Positions 1-10,205 of a stretch of 52,708 nt of DNA are shown here, one piece after another. Both the position numbers and the translations under genes were made by a program. Origin of the DNA: Acidobacteriota bacterium (GTDB taxonomy: Bacteria; Acidobacteriota; Terriglobia; Bryobacterales; Bryobacteraceae); contig JANXRE010000134.1 of assembly GCA_025353165.1 (NCBI GenBank), positions 1 through 52,708 of the forward strand, written 5' to 3'. The first letter of the stretch is position 1. Each line of letters begins with the position of its first letter. Under the pieces are notes generated by a model. It did no database searches, had not been told where the DNA came from, and saw only the letters and a list, made by a program, of their open reading frames with translations.

Positions 1-96
1 GGTCCTGGCCCTACTCGGCATTGCCTGGCGCACTTATCGCGGCGCAATCGCAGCGGCAAACCATGCGGGAAATTCGGATAGAGTATGTGGTTTATA

Positions 97-173
97 TGGT
101 GGGCGCGACAGGACTCGAACCTGTGACCTCCTGCGTGTGAAGCAGGCGCTCTAACCAACTGAGCTACGCGCCC
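97..173 (-). tRNA. tRNA-Val (anticodon CAC)
   Basis: Read on the minus strand this is a complete 77-nt cloverleaf. The acceptor strand GGGCGCG pairs with CGCGCCC. The D-arm is GCTC...GAGC. The anticodon stem CCTGC/GCAGG encloses the loop TTCACAC, giving anticodon CAC (Val, GTG codons). The T-loop is TTCGAGT. The discriminator A and a genomically encoded CCA tail are visible at 97-100. The gene is isolated and convergent with nothing obvious. Confidence 0.95.
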
Positions 174-249
174 TTGAGGCGGGACAACTCCTTCAATATA
201 AACCATTCCGCCGCACCAATCCGATCTGCATGAGCCGCGTCGCGCGATA

Positions 250-603
250 TCATGGCGGGCTTACGGTCTTCTGATTTAGGCCCACCGGCCTCCGGCCCAA
301 CAGGTGCTTGATGCCCACGGCGCCCAGCATTGAGGTGGCCAGCGCCATGACGATCAGTGCCACGAAAATGCGCTGATCGATCCACTTATACTCCAATGCG
401 ATGGTGGTCAGGACCATTCCCATTGCGCCGCGGGCATTCAAGCCGAAGCCCACCACCAAAGACTCCCGCGGACTCTTGCCCAGGTACGCGCCGCCAATCT
501 TGCCGATGCAGGCAAGCGCCAGCACCAGGCTGATCTGCGCCAGAAATAGCGTCGTGGCCGGCCCGTCCGTACAGACCGCCAAGTATAGCGGCGACACCGG
601 TCT
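250..603 (-). pseudogene. C-terminal remnant of a CPA2-type cation:proton antiporter
   Basis: The minus-strand frame from about 603 down to the stop at 250 encodes roughly 117 residues that look like the last third of a monovalent cation:H+ antiporter of the KefB/NapA type. Visible features are hydrophobic segments, a 'GKIGGAYLGKSPRESL' stretch, then 'NARGAMGMV' (the family's N-x-RG motif), and a final helix resembling 'VALIVMALATSMLG'. The first two thirds of the usual 380-700-residue protein are missing. Homology stops at about 604, right where the divergent Ldh_2 gene starts, so the 5' part appears to have been lost by a rearrangement. The frame stays open upstream to 729, but that extension is antisense to the dehydrogenase and is not antiporter-like. 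It is probably non-functional. Confidence 0.7.
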
Positions 604-616
604 GATACCCTGATTT

Positions 617-1666
617 GTGATCGTTCTCCACCACGGCTCGCTCCGAGAGTACGCCCAGCGCCTCCTCGAGGCCGCCGGCGTTCCTGCGAAAAAAGCCTGG
701 CTCATCGCCGATTCCCTGGTGGCCGCCAATCTTCGTGGCGTCGATTCTCACGGCGTGCAACTCCTGCCGCACTACATCCGCCAGATCGAGGGCGGAGGCA
801 TGGATCCAGCGGCCGACGGCCGGATCGCAACAAGATCCGGCGGCTGCGCCGTCTATGATGCGCAACGAGGCATCGGACAATCCGTCGCGGCGGTCTGTTG
901 CGACCTGGCCGTCGACCTCGCGCGCGAACATGGCATCGGCGCCGTGACCGTGCGCGAGGGTAACCACTTCGGCGCCTGCGCTTATTGGGCCGAGCGCATG
1001 GCCGGCGCCGGCATGGTGGGGATCGTGATGTGCAACGCTACGCCGCTGGTTGCGCCCTGGCAGGGCAAGGAAAAGCGCCTCGGCACCAATCCGATCTGCA
1101 TGGCCGTGCCCGGTCCCCGGACCTGGCTGCTCGACATGGCCACCACCACGGTGGCGCTCAACAAGATTCACAAAGCCGCGCTGTGTGGCCAGGAGTCGAT
1201 TCCGGCCGGCTGGGCCATGGACGCCGAAGGCAACCCGACCACCGACACGCAAACGGCGCTCGCCGGACTCCCGATGCCCCTCGGCGGATACAAGGGCAGC
1301 GGACTGGCGGTGATGGTGGAAATCCTCTGCGCGGTCCTCAGCGGCGGAGGCATGCTCACCGACCAGGGAGGACTCCGCCGCCTGGACCTTCCCATGCGCA
1401 TCGGACAGTTTTATCTGGCCCTGGATGTCGAACGCTTTATGCCTCTCGAAGAGTTCACCGCCCGCATGCAATGGGTGCGCGACACGCTCAAGAACACCGC
1501 GGCCGCGGTGGGCTATGACGAAGTGCTGGTGGCCGGCGATCCCGAATGGCGCGCGGAAGACGAGCGCAGGGAATCCGGGATCCCCATCGAGCCCGAGGTC
1601 TGGGCATCGCTCCAGGAAACGGCGCGAAAACTTGGGGTCGAGCCACCGCCGGAGACCGCCGGATAG
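617..1666 (+). CDS. Malate/L-lactate dehydrogenase family (Ldh_2) oxidoreductase
   Basis: The 349-aa product belongs to the Ldh_2/YlbC/AllD/ComC family of NAD(P)-dependent 2-hydroxyacid dehydrogenases, which oxidise malate, L-lactate, ureidoglycolate or sulfolactate. The family landmarks are all present: '[15 protein letters not shown]' near residue 40 with the catalytic-region His, '[10 protein letters not shown]' around 116-125, '[11 protein letters not shown]' near 155, and '[10 protein letters not shown]'-like sequence near 220. Length matches the family norm of 330-360 aa. The start is GTG at 617, chosen because the N-terminal '[15 protein letters not shown]' helix aligns with family members from there. 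Substrate cannot be read from sequence. The gene abuts a truncated antiporter on its 5' side and xseB on its 3' side. Confidence 0.88.
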   Translation: MIVLHHGSLREYAQRLLEAAGVPAKKAWLIADSLVAANLRGVDSHGVQLLPHYIRQIEGGGMDPAADGRIATRSGGCAVYDAQRGIGQSVAAVCCDLAVDLAREHGIGAVTVREGNHFGACAYWAERMAGAGMVGIVMCNATPLVAPWQGKEKRLGTNPICMAVPGPRTWLLDMATTTVALNKIHKAALCGQESIPAGWAMDAEGNPTTDTQTALAGLPMPLGGYKGSGLAVMVEILCAVLSGGGMLTDQGGLRRLDLPMRIGQFYLALDVERFMPLEEFTARMQWVRDTLKNTAAAVGYDEVLVAGDPEWRAEDERRESGIPIEPEVWASLQETARKLGVEPPPETAG

Positions 1667-1675
1667 AATAGGAAA

Positions 1676-1918
1676 ATGCCCGAGGAAGAGAGCCCGAAAC
1701 CCGGCTTCGAAACCGGACTCGAGGAGTTGGAGCGAATCGTAAAAGAGATGGAAGGCGGCGACCTGCCGCTGGAGCGTGCGCTGGCACTTTTCGAGAAAGG
1801 CATGGAGTTGAGTTCCACGTGCCGTACACAGCTCGAAGAAGCCGAAACACGCGTGGAGATTCTAGTTCGCAAAGGCGAGCGCGTCACCCCGGAACCTTTC
1901 GGCAACCCGAACAAATGA
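1676..1918 (+). CDS. xseB: Exodeoxyribonuclease VII small subunit
   Basis: This 80-aa acidic protein has the XseB signature: '[18 protein letters not shown]' followed by '[16 protein letters not shown]' and a 'C...L.EAE.RVEILV' helix, i.e. the two-helix hairpin that binds the C-terminal part of XseA. With XseA it forms the cytoplasmic single-strand-specific exonuclease VII. No xseA is in the window. The ATG lies just after a purine-rich AATAGGAAA. The stop overlaps the start of the prenyl synthase gene (ATGA), so the two are translationally coupled, as xseB-ispA is in many bacteria. Confidence 0.93.
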   Translation: MPEEESPKPGFETGLEELERIVKEMEGGDLPLERALALFEKGMELSSTCRTQLEEAETRVEILVRKGERVTPEPFGNPNK

Positions 1919-2796
1919 ACTTTTCCGAATACCTCGCCGAACAGACCCGCATCGTCGACGAAACTCTGGACCGCTGGGTCCCATCCGCATCGGCGCCGCC
2001 GCAAACGATTCACAAGGCGATGCGCTACAGCCTCTTCGCGGGCGGCAAGCGGATTCGGCCGGTGCTCTGCATGGCCGCTTCCGCCGTGGCCGGCGCCGCG
2101 GCCGGAGTCGAGAACACGGCCTGCAGTCTGGAGATGATCCACACCTACTCGCTCATCCACGACGATCTTCCGGCGCTGGACAACGACGATCTGCGCCGCG
2201 GGCGCGCCACCAACCACAAAGTATTCGGAGGCGCCATGGCGATCCTCGCCGGCGATGCGCTGCTGACGCTCGCCTTCGAGGTTCTATCGCGTCTGGAATG
2301 CGTGGACGCGGGCAAGAAGGTGAAGCTGGCGCATGAACTTTCAAGCGCGGCCGGCACGGTGGGCGGAATGATCGCCGGCCAGGTCCACGATCTGGAGGGT
2401 GAGGGACAGATCCCAACGGCTGATCTGCTGGATCGGATCCACCGCGCCAAGACCGGAGCCCTGCTGCGCGCGAGCGTGCGGATGGGCGCCATCCATGCCG
2501 GCGCGGAAGAGGCTCAACTGGAAGCCCTGACCCGGTACGGCGAACACACGGGCTTGGCGTTTCAGATTGTCGACGACATCCTCGACGTGGAACAGCCTTC
2601 CGAGCAACTCGGCAAGACCGCGGGCAAGGACGCACAGCAAAACAAGATCACGTTCCCGGCCGTGTATGGTCTCGACCGCTCCTATCGGATGGCGGAGCAG
2701 GAACGGTGCGAGGCACACGCGGCGCTCGGCCCCTTCGGCGAGCGCGCGCGACGCCTGCATGAAATCGCCGACCTAATCGTCGACCGCAAGGCATGA
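1915..2796 (+). CDS. ispA: Polyprenyl (farnesyl/geranylgeranyl) diphosphate synthase
   Basis: The 293-aa protein is a trans-isoprenyl diphosphate synthase that condenses IPP with DMAPP/GPP/FPP in isoprenoid synthesis. The first aspartate-rich motif is '[16 protein letters not shown]' (about residues 83-98) and the second is 'DDILD' (about 221-225). 'GGKRIRPVL' binds IPP near residue 43. The bulk before the first Asp-rich motif is '[11 protein letters not shown]', typical of FPP/GGPP synthases. The start at 1915 is favoured because it overlaps the xseB stop. A longer frame exists upstream but would run antisense to family alignment. Chain length cannot be fixed by eye. Confidence 0.92.
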   Translation: MNFSEYLAEQTRIVDETLDRWVPSASAPPQTIHKAMRYSLFAGGKRIRPVLCMAASAVAGAAAGVENTACSLEMIHTYSLIHDDLPALDNDDLRRGRATNHKVFGGAMAILAGDALLTLAFEVLSRLECVDAGKKVKLAHELSSAAGTVGGMIAGQVHDLEGEGQIPTADLLDRIHRAKTGALLRASVRMGAIHAGAEEAQLEALTRYGEHTGLAFQIVDDILDVEQPSEQLGKTAGKDAQQNKITFPAVYGLDRSYRMAEQERCEAHAALGPFGERARRLHEIADLIVDRKA

Positions 2797-3530
2797 CCGG
2801 GCGCGCCAACAAGACGCGGATCGACCAACTGCTGGTGGATCGCGGGCTCGCGGATTCGCGCGAGAAGGCCAAGGCGCTGCTGCTGGCCGGCAGCGTGACC
2901 GTGAACGGCCAGCGGGTAGATAAGCCCGGCCACACCGCCGCCGCGGACAGCCGGGTCGAAGTTGCCGCGAAACTGCCGTACGTCAGCCGCGGCGGATGGA
3001 AGTTGGAGCGCGCCCTCGATCGCTTCGCGGTGGATGTCTCGGGGAAGACTTGCGTGGACGTCGGCGCATCCACGGGAGGATTCACCGATTGCTTGCTGCA
3101 GCGCGGGGCGGCGCGGGTTTACGCGGTCGATGTCGGACGCGGCCAGCTCGATTGGAAGTTGCGCAACGACCCGCGCGTAGTCCTGCGCGAGGGAATCAAC
3201 GCTCGGTATCTCAAGCCGGAAGATATTGGTGAATCCGCCGACCTTACGGTGACCGACGTCAGCTTCATCTCCGTAACCCTCATCGTGCCGGTGCTCCCTC
3301 CAATCCTCAAGCCGAATGGTGCGATGATAATCCTAATCAAACCCCAGTTCGAGGTCGGACGCGAACAGGTTGGAAAGGGCGGGATCGTGCGCGATCCCGG
3401 GTTGCACGAAGCGGCGTGCGCGCGCGTGCGTGCGTCCGTTGAGGCGATCGGGTATCGCGCGGAGATCGTCGACAGCCCGATCCTCGGGGCCGAAGGCAAC
3501 CGTGAATTCCTCCTCTATGCCACCCATTAA
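2793..3530 (+). CDS. tlyA: TlyA-family S4-domain rRNA 2'-O-methyltransferase / hemolysin-like
   Basis: The 245-aa protein starts with an S4 RNA-binding domain ('RIDQLLVDRGLADSREKAK', residues about 9-27, ending near 65). This is followed by an FtsJ-like Rossmann methyltransferase with the SAM motif 'CVDVGASTGGFTDCLL' near residue 87 and the acidic 'VYAVDVG' motif. TlyA proteins 2'-O-methylate rRNA cytidines and condition capreomycin sensitivity. The hemolysin label is historical. Length (245) matches the family (240-275). Its ATG overlaps the ispA-type stop by 4 bases, and its end overlaps nadK by 14 bases. A TlyA gene between a prenyl synthase and nadK is a common bacterial order. Confidence 0.92.
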   Translation: MTGRANKTRIDQLLVDRGLADSREKAKALLLAGSVTVNGQRVDKPGHTAAADSRVEVAAKLPYVSRGGWKLERALDRFAVDVSGKTCVDVGASTGGFTDCLLQRGAARVYAVDVGRGQLDWKLRNDPRVVLREGINARYLKPEDIGESADLTVTDVSFISVTLIVPVLPPILKPNGAMIILIKPQFEVGREQVGKGGIVRDPGLHEAACARVRASVEAIGYRAEIVDSPILGAEGNREFLLYATH

Positions 3531-4377
3531 AACCGTCGGCATCATTTCGAAGCCCGGCAGCGAGCAGGCCGTGCAACTGGTCCCGCAGCTTCTGGCGTGG
3601 CTCGCCGCGCGAGACATTCAGACGCGTTACGACGATCAGACCGGGGCGTACGCGGGACACACGCACGGAATGCCGCGGGAACAGGTGCCCGACGGCACGC
3701 AACTGGTCATCGTGCTGGGCGGCGATGGCACTCTTCTATCGGCCGCACGCGCCATCGCCGGCCGTGAGATTGCGATTTTCGCGGTTAATCTCGGCGGTCT
3801 CGGCTTTCTCACCGCCATCACCATCGACGAATTGTATCCCGAACTCGAACGAGCGCTCCGGAATGAGCATCGCATCGCCGCCCGGCGCATGCTGGCGTGC
3901 CATCTCGTCCGCAACGACAAGGTCATTGCGGAATACCACGCCCTCAACGACGTGGTTCTCACCAAGGCCGCGCTGGCGCGCATGATCGATATGGAAACGC
4001 ATGTCGACAGTCACTTCGTTTGCACGTACAAAGCCGACGGGCTCATCGTCTGCACTCCCACGGGCTCCACGGCGTACTCGCTTTCCGCGGGCGGCCCGAT
4101 CATCTTTCCGGCCGTGGACGCGCTCTGCATCACGCCCATCTGCCCGCACACCCTGACCAACCGGCCGGTCCTGGTTCCGGCAACGAGCAACATTCATGTG
4201 GTTTCGCTCTCGCACGATGCGACCTTTCTCACCATCGACGGCCAGATCGGCGAGCCAGTGCAATTCGGCGACAAGATCTTCTGTCGCGCGTCGGAACGTT
4301 CCGTGCACCTGATCCGCCCGCCCCGGATGCTGTTCTTCGACGTATTGCGGGCCAAGCTCAAGTGGGGAGAACGTTGA
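3517..4377 (+). CDS. nadK: NAD kinase
   Basis: The 286-aa product phosphorylates NAD to NADP using ATP or polyphosphate. The family signature 'VLGGDGTLLSAAR' is at residues 66-78. 'LNDVVLTK' is the N(D/E) motif, here with Asp rather than Glu. 'CTPTGSTAYSLSAGGP' around residue 175 is the conserved nucleotide-binding loop. The ATG at 3517 lies inside the 3' end of tlyA. It is preferred over a longer upstream frame because the following sequence 'KTVGIISKPG' is the usual NadK beginning. The stop TGA overlaps the TTG start of the next gene. Confidence 0.95.
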   Translation: MPPIKTVGIISKPGSEQAVQLVPQLLAWLAARDIQTRYDDQTGAYAGHTHGMPREQVPDGTQLVIVLGGDGTLLSAARAIAGREIAIFAVNLGGLGFLTAITIDELYPELERALRNEHRIAARRMLACHLVRNDKVIAEYHALNDVVLTKAALARMIDMETHVDSHFVCTYKADGLIVCTPTGSTAYSLSAGGPIIFPAVDALCITPICPHTLTNRPVLVPATSNIHVVSLSHDATFLTIDGQIGEPVQFGDKIFCRASERSVHLIRPPRMLFFDVLRAKLKWGER

Positions 4378-5582
4378 AACGCATCTCCCTCACGAGCTGG
4401 ATTTTTATCGGAATGGCCGCGGGCGCCGCCGTCGGTTTTCTGTGGCCCGGTGTGGGGCGTGAGCTTCAGCCGCTGGCGACCATCTTTCTGCGCCTGATCA
4501 AGTCCATCGTCGCGCCGCTGTTGTTCGGCACGCTGGTCTACGGCATCGCGGGGACCGCCGATCTCAAGGCCATGGGCCGGATCGGCTTGAAAGCGATTAT
4601 CTACTTCGAAATCGTTACCACGATTGCCCTGTTTCTGGGGCTGGGTGCGGTGAACCTGGTTCAACCCGGCGTGGGCGTGACCGCTCCCGCGGCGGCGAAA
4701 GGAATTGCGCCGGCGGCGGCCGCGCCGGGACTCGCGCAAATCCTGGAGCATACCTTCCCGGCCAGCATCGTCGACGCGATGGCGAAGAACGAAGTGCTGC
4801 AAGTGGTAGTGTTCTGCTTCCTGTTCGGCGCGGCCTGCGCCGCCATCGGCGAAAAGGCGCGGCCCGTGGTGCAGTTCGCCGCTTCGCTCGCCGAAGTGAT
4901 GTTCCAATACACGCGGTACGTGATGTACTTTGCTCCGTTCGGCGTGGCCGGGGCGATGGCCTACACCGTTTCCACGAACGGCGCGAGCGTGCTGTTCAGT
5001 CTCGGGAAACTGGTGGCCACCGCGTTCGCCGCGCAGAGCCTGTTCATCGCGGGCGTGCTGCTCCCTATCGTGGTGCTGACCGGCATCCCGGTAAAGCGCT
5101 TCTTCCACGCCGTGCGCGAGCCGTTCATCATCGCGTTCTCGACGGCCTCCAGCGAATCCGCGCTCCCGCTCGCGCTCGAAAATATGGAACGGTTTGGGGT
5201 GCCGAAACACATCGTGGCCTTCGTGCTTCCCACCGGGTACACCTTCAATCTGGACGGCACGACTCTGTACCTGTCGCTGTCGTCCGTGTTCATCGCGCAA
5301 GTGTTGGGCGTTCACCTGTCGTTCGGGCAGCAACTGCTAATGATGCTCACGCTGATGCTGACAAGCAAGGGAGTCGCCGGAGTGCCGCGGTCGGCGTTTG
5401 TCATCCTTGCTGGAACGCTGGCGTCGTTTGGACTGCCGGTGGAGAGCGCCAGCATCATTCTAGGCGTGGATGCCTTGCTGGACATGGCGCGCACGTCGGT
5501 GAATGTGCTCGGGAATTGCCTGGCCACGGCGGTCATCGCGCGCTGGGAAGGAGTTCGTTTTCCGGCGGTGGTAGACTCGTAG
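4374..5582 (+). CDS. Dicarboxylate/amino acid:cation symporter (DAACS family)
   Basis: The 402-aa protein is a GltP/DctA-type secondary transporter with about eight membrane helices plus two re-entrant hairpins. Family marks are 'FLRLIKSIVAPLLFGTLV' near residue 40, the serine-rich hairpin 'STASSESALPLALE' near 258 and 'PTGYTFNLDGTTLY' near 287. The second hairpin is 'TSKGVAGVPRSAFV' near 330, and the last is 'DMARTSVNVLGN' near 373. The start is TTG at 4374, overlapping the nadK stop (TTGA) and preceded by GGGGAGA. Substrate (glutamate, aspartate or C4-dicarboxylates) cannot be assigned. It is the last gene of the overlapping xseB-ispA-tlyA-nadK run. Confidence 0.93.
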   Translation: MKRISLTSWIFIGMAAGAAVGFLWPGVGRELQPLATIFLRLIKSIVAPLLFGTLVYGIAGTADLKAMGRIGLKAIIYFEIVTTIALFLGLGAVNLVQPGVGVTAPAAAKGIAPAAAAPGLAQILEHTFPASIVDAMAKNEVLQVVVFCFLFGAACAAIGEKARPVVQFAASLAEVMFQYTRYVMYFAPFGVAGAMAYTVSTNGASVLFSLGKLVATAFAAQSLFIAGVLLPIVVLTGIPVKRFFHAVREPFIIAFSTASSESALPLALENMERFGVPKHIVAFVLPTGYTFNLDGTTLYLSLSSVFIAQVLGVHLSFGQQLLMMLTLMLTSKGVAGVPRSAFVILAGTLASFGLPVESASIILGVDALLDMARTSVNVLGNCLATAVIARWEGVRFPAVVDS

Positions 5583-5585
5583 TAA

Positions 5586-6887
<1,302 letters not shown>

Positions 6888-6956
6888 TCCGCCGACGGGT
6901 GAACCATCCGCGGATCTTGATCTCAATTCGCTTTCATCCTGCAGAATGATCCTGCA

Positions 6957-7049
6957 ATGAACCGTGTCCTCATCATCGGAGCCACTGGCAACGTCGGCCG
7001 CCAGATTCTCTCTCAATTGCCGGCCACGGGCGCGCAAGTCCGGAGCTGA
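6957..7049 (+). pseudogene. 5' stump of an NmrA/SDR-type NAD(P)-binding gene
   Basis: A 30-codon frame begins with the Rossmann dinucleotide motif 'RVLIIGATGNVGRQIL', which is the start of NmrA-like or atypical short-chain dehydrogenase proteins of 270-300 aa. It ends in TGA at 7047-7049, right before transposase-derived sequence. The rest of the gene is missing, so this appears to be a gene truncated by the neighbouring ISAzo13-type insertion or a later deletion. Confidence 0.6.
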
Positions 7050-7101
7050 TCGCGGCGCTCAGGAACCATGCGGCCATTGCCGGAACGGCGAGTCCGCTCG
7101 G

Positions 7102-7719
7102 TCAAAAATTAGTATTGACACCAAGAAGCGTGAGTTGCTTGGTTCTTTCAAAAACTCCGGCTCGCGTTGGGACCTGTCGCCCCGTTTGGTCAACGATCAC
7201 GATTTCCGTTCCCACTCGACCGGCGTCGCCATCCCTTACGGCATCTGCGATCTGCACGCCAATCGAGGCTCGGTCATGGTGGGCCTCTCGCATGAAACAT
7301 CGGCGTTTGCTGCCCATGCCATCGCGGGCCGGTGGCGCCGAGAGGGATCGGCCCGCTATCCACGCTCCCGGATACTCCTCATTCTGGGCGACACCGGCGG
7401 CAGCAACGGCGCCCGTCGCCGCGCCTGGAAGACCGAACTCCAGTCTCAACTGGCCGATTCGCTCGGTCTGACTCTGACCGTCGCCCACTACCTGACTGGC
7501 GCCTCCAAATGGGCCGGCGAACCACTCGACAGCTATCAGAAGATTCTGAACTTCATTCGCTCTACTCGGACCCAAACCGGCCTGTCCGTAACCGCTCAAC
7601 TCGACCCCCGTCATTACCCGACCGGCATCGAACCAACACCTCAACAACTCGAAGCGCTTCACCTCCAGCCGCACGAGGTCCTACCCAAATGGAACTACAC
7701 GATCTCACCCAATCTGTGA
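7102..7719 (+). pseudogene. Degenerate ISAzo13-family transposase (C-terminal part)
   Basis: The frame encodes about 205 residues matching the C-terminal catalytic half of ISAzo13-type DDE transposases. In order there are 'IDTKKRELLGSFKNSG', 'PYGICDLHANRG', 'HETSAFAAHAIAGRW', 'LLILGDTGGSNGARRRAWK' and then a 'HYLTGASKW' block. After 'SKW' family members normally continue with about 15-20 residues of 'NPIEHRLFS...W', but here the text jumps to 'AGEPLDSY', so there is an internal deletion that keeps frame. The N-terminal half is absent and no terminal inverted repeats could be recognised. It is therefore a dead element. Sequence from 7720 to 7964 shows no gene. Confidence 0.8.
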
Positions 7720-7964
7720 AGTTGTTTTTGCGCCAGCCCTATGGACGCGGAGGAAAACCAAAAGCAGGTTTCCCACTTTCCCGCTTGTTGTTCGTGCCTG
7801 TCAGAAACCTCCCGCCTTCAGGCCCATGCTCCGATTAGAATATGCTTGCTCTTCGCCAGACTGGTGTGACAGTCCAGCGCAAGAGTTCTAAAGCCGTCCA
7901 GACTGGGGAGCCACGGAAATGGGTGCGTCAGGACTCTGGAAACAGCCGATCTGAGCGGATCCGC

Positions 7965-8933
7965 TCAAAACCCGTCCCAAACATAAGCCGCGAACCGCCG
8001 CCGGTCCTCGAACCCCACCCGCCGGTACAGCGCGATGGCATTGTCATTCGCGCTCGTCACCGTCAGACTCACGCTCCGGCACCCGGCCTCCGCCAGCGCG
8101 ACCATCGACCGCCTCAGTAGCTCGTAACCCACGCCCGTGCCCGCAACCTCCGGCGTCACGCAGATCTGCGTGATGTGTCCCACGTCCTGCCGCACCAGAC
8201 TGCTCAGGCAGATCCCGCAAGCTTGTCCCGTCCCTGCGTCCGTCGCCACGAATGATGCCGGATGGAAGAAACTCCCGCATCCCGGGTACTGCACGATGTT
8301 CAGCAGGAACCGCCGCGCCCCGCCGACCGAGCGGTATTGATCGTTGATCTGGCTGTCGATGTGCCCTTCGTAAGCCAGCGCGATCACACCCGCCGCGTCC
8401 TCCTGCCGCCGTTCCGACCAGACCTCGAACAGCGTCCGCTGCTTCGGAGTCCGGGCCGACAAGTCCCGCGCCGGCTCGAGCGGCGCGTGCATGAATAAAC
8501 GCGGAAACGCCTGCAAGCGATGCTCGCGCGGCATCGGACGGCTCATCCCCGGTCCGAGCATCATCAACTGCGATTCGATCCGCCGCACAAACGGCATCGA
8601 CATCAGCGCATCCACCACGGACCCGAGCAGCAGATTCTCGTTCTCCACCGTCCGGAACTTCTCCCGGACGTAGAGGTCGCCGATCAATCCCTTTCGCTCC
8701 TCGCATACGAAATACGAATAGCCAACCGGTTCATCCCCGCTCATTAAGGCGAAACCCGTGAGCGCCTGCATGTGAACGAACCGCCGCACCAGATCGGCGG
8801 ACGCGCGAAAGTCCCAGTCGAGATCCCGCTGCCACGCCGCCAGCTCCTCGTCGAGAAGCGGCGCGAGCTCGCCGGAGCGCAATTCCCTCAGGTCCCGGAC
8901 CCGGGGCACGATCGTATCCAGCGCGGCGGCCAT
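7965..8933 (-). CDS. GNAT family N-acetyltransferase with two GNAT-like domains
   Basis: The 322-aa protein has two GNAT-like modules. The first (about residues 20-140) is degenerate. The second (about 160-322) carries the acetyl-CoA loop 'QICVTPEVAGTGVGYELL' and the closing 'TVTSANDNAIALYRRVGFE', which are canonical motif A and B features. The acceptor substrate is unknown; double-GNAT proteins include mycothiol synthase, but nothing here points to that. The gene lies 9 bp downstream of the AlaC-type aminotransferase on the same strand, so they are probably co-transcribed. Confidence 0.8.
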   Translation of the reverse strand: MAAALDTIVPRVRDLRELRSGELAPLLDEELAAWQRDLDWDFRASADLVRRFVHMQALTGFALMSGDEPVGYSYFVCEERKGLIGDLYVREKFRTVENENLLLGSVVDALMSMPFVRRIESQLMMLGPGMSRPMPREHRLQAFPRLFMHAPLEPARDLSARTPKQRTLFEVWSERRQEDAAGVIALAYEGHIDSQINDQYRSVGGARRFLLNIVQYPGCGSFFHPASFVATDAGTGQACGICLSSLVRQDVGHITQICVTPEVAGTGVGYELLRRSMVALAEAGCRSVSLTVTSANDNAIALYRRVGFEDRRRFAAYVWDGF

Positions 8934-8942
8934 GTACGCGAA

Positions 8943-10157
8943 TTATACGGCGGTTGAGACCGGCGCGGGCGCTCCCGCCTTTAACATCGAGCCGATACCG
9001 CGCGCGGCCTGCCGCAGACGGTGCTCGTTTTCGATCAGGCTGAACCGCACGTATCCTTCGCCCATCGGGCCGAAGCCGATGCCCGGCGACACCGCCACCA
9101 GCGCCTTGCTCATCATCAGCTTCGCGAATTCGAGCGACCCCATCGCCCGGAAGGGCTCCGGGATCGGGGCCCACAGGAACATCGTCCCGCGCGGCGGCTC
9201 GACCTTCCACTCCGCGCGCTCCAGCGCCGACACCAGGACGTCGCGGCGTCGCTGATACGTGGCGCGAATCTGTTCGGTATCCCCGGCGCATTCCCGCAGG
9301 GCGATGATCGAGGCAATCTGAATCGGCTGGAAAATCCCGTAGTCGAGGTAGCTCTTGATGCGCGCCAGAGCCGCGATCATCTTGCGGTTTCCCAGACAAA
9401 ACCCGGCCCTCCAGCCCGCCATGTTGAAGCTCTTGGACATCGAGTAGATCTCGACGGCGTGGTCCTTCGCGCCCGGCACCTGCAGGATGCTCGGCGGTTT
9501 GTAGCCGTCGAAGCCGAGATCGGCATACGCGAAATCGTGAATGATCAGCGTTCCATGCTGGCGCGCGAGCCGCACGATCTCCTCGAAGAACGGCAGGTCC
9601 ACGCATTGCGTGGTGGGATTGTGCGGGAACGAGATAAGAATTACTTTCGGCTTCGATCCGGGCGAGCGGTACACGTCCTCCAGGGCGTTCAGAAACGAGG
9701 TGGGGTCTTTCATGGGCAGGAGGCAGGCGTGCCCTTCGGCCATCAGCACTCCGTACTGATGAATCGGGTAGCAGGGGTTCGGCGATGCGACCACATCACC
9801 GGGTCCAAGAATGGCGAACAGCAGGTGAGCGAGCGCATCCTTCGCGCCGATGGCGACAATCGCTTCGGATTCCGGATCCAGCTCGACATCGTAATACTCG
9901 CGATAGCGGCGCACGATTTCCTCGCGCAATTTAGGAATCCCGCGCGACATCGAATAGCGGTGATTGCGCGGGTTTGTGGCAGCCTCGATCAGCTTGTTTA
10001 CCACCCGTCCGGGCGTAGGTCCGTCCGGGTTTCCCATCCCCAGGTCCACCACATCCTGCTTCTCCGCCCGTGCCTTTGCCTTCATCTCGTTGATGACGGC
10101 AAAGACATAAGGGGGAAGCTTCCCGATGCGGTAGAACTGCTCCGTTTCCAGCGGCAT
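8943..10157 (-). CDS. alaC: AlaC-type aminotransferase (glutamate-pyruvate / class I-II)
   Basis: The 404-aa PLP enzyme belongs to aminotransferase fold type I, subgroup of AlaC/YfdZ and related LL-diaminopimelate aminotransferases. It starts with 'FYRIGKLPPYVFAVINEMK', a hallmark of the AlaC clade. The PLP lysine is in 'YSMSKSFNMAGWR' near residue 243, and 'PHNPTTQCVD' and 'DFAYADLGFDGY' flank the active site. The ATG at 10157 was chosen for that N-terminal match. The much longer open frame upstream is antisense to the divergent MFS gene and is not real. The likely reaction is alanine synthesis from pyruvate and glutamate. Confidence 0.9.
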   Translation of the reverse strand: MPLETEQFYRIGKLPPYVFAVINEMKAKARAEKQDVVDLGMGNPDGPTPGRVVNKLIEAATNPRNHRYSMSRGIPKLREEIVRRYREYYDVELDPESEAIVAIGAKDALAHLLFAILGPGDVVASPNPCYPIHQYGVLMAEGHACLLPMKDPTSFLNALEDVYRSPGSKPKVILISFPHNPTTQCVDLPFFEEIVRLARQHGTLIIHDFAYADLGFDGYKPPSILQVPGAKDHAVEIYSMSKSFNMAGWRAGFCLGNRKMIAALARIKSYLDYGIFQPIQIASIIALRECAGDTEQIRATYQRRRDVLVSALERAEWKVEPPRGTMFLWAPIPEPFRAMGSLEFAKLMMSKALVAVSPGIGFGPMGEGYVRFSLIENEHRLRQAARGIGSMLKAGAPAPVSTAV

Positions 10158-10205
10158 GACATCATTGTACTGGGCAACGCCGGGGCGCATCTGGGAAGAT
10201 GAAAT

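Noticed and set aside
2-154. Open plus-strand frame at the left edge, hydrophobic at first ('VLALLGIAWRTYRGA')
   Set aside because: It runs antisense through the tRNA-Val gene before stopping and is too short to place in a family. It could be the tail of a membrane protein but cannot be supported.
386-1471. Long minus-strand open frame antisense to the Ldh_2 gene
   Set aside because: It has no recognisable motifs and a composition typical of a high-GC antisense shadow.
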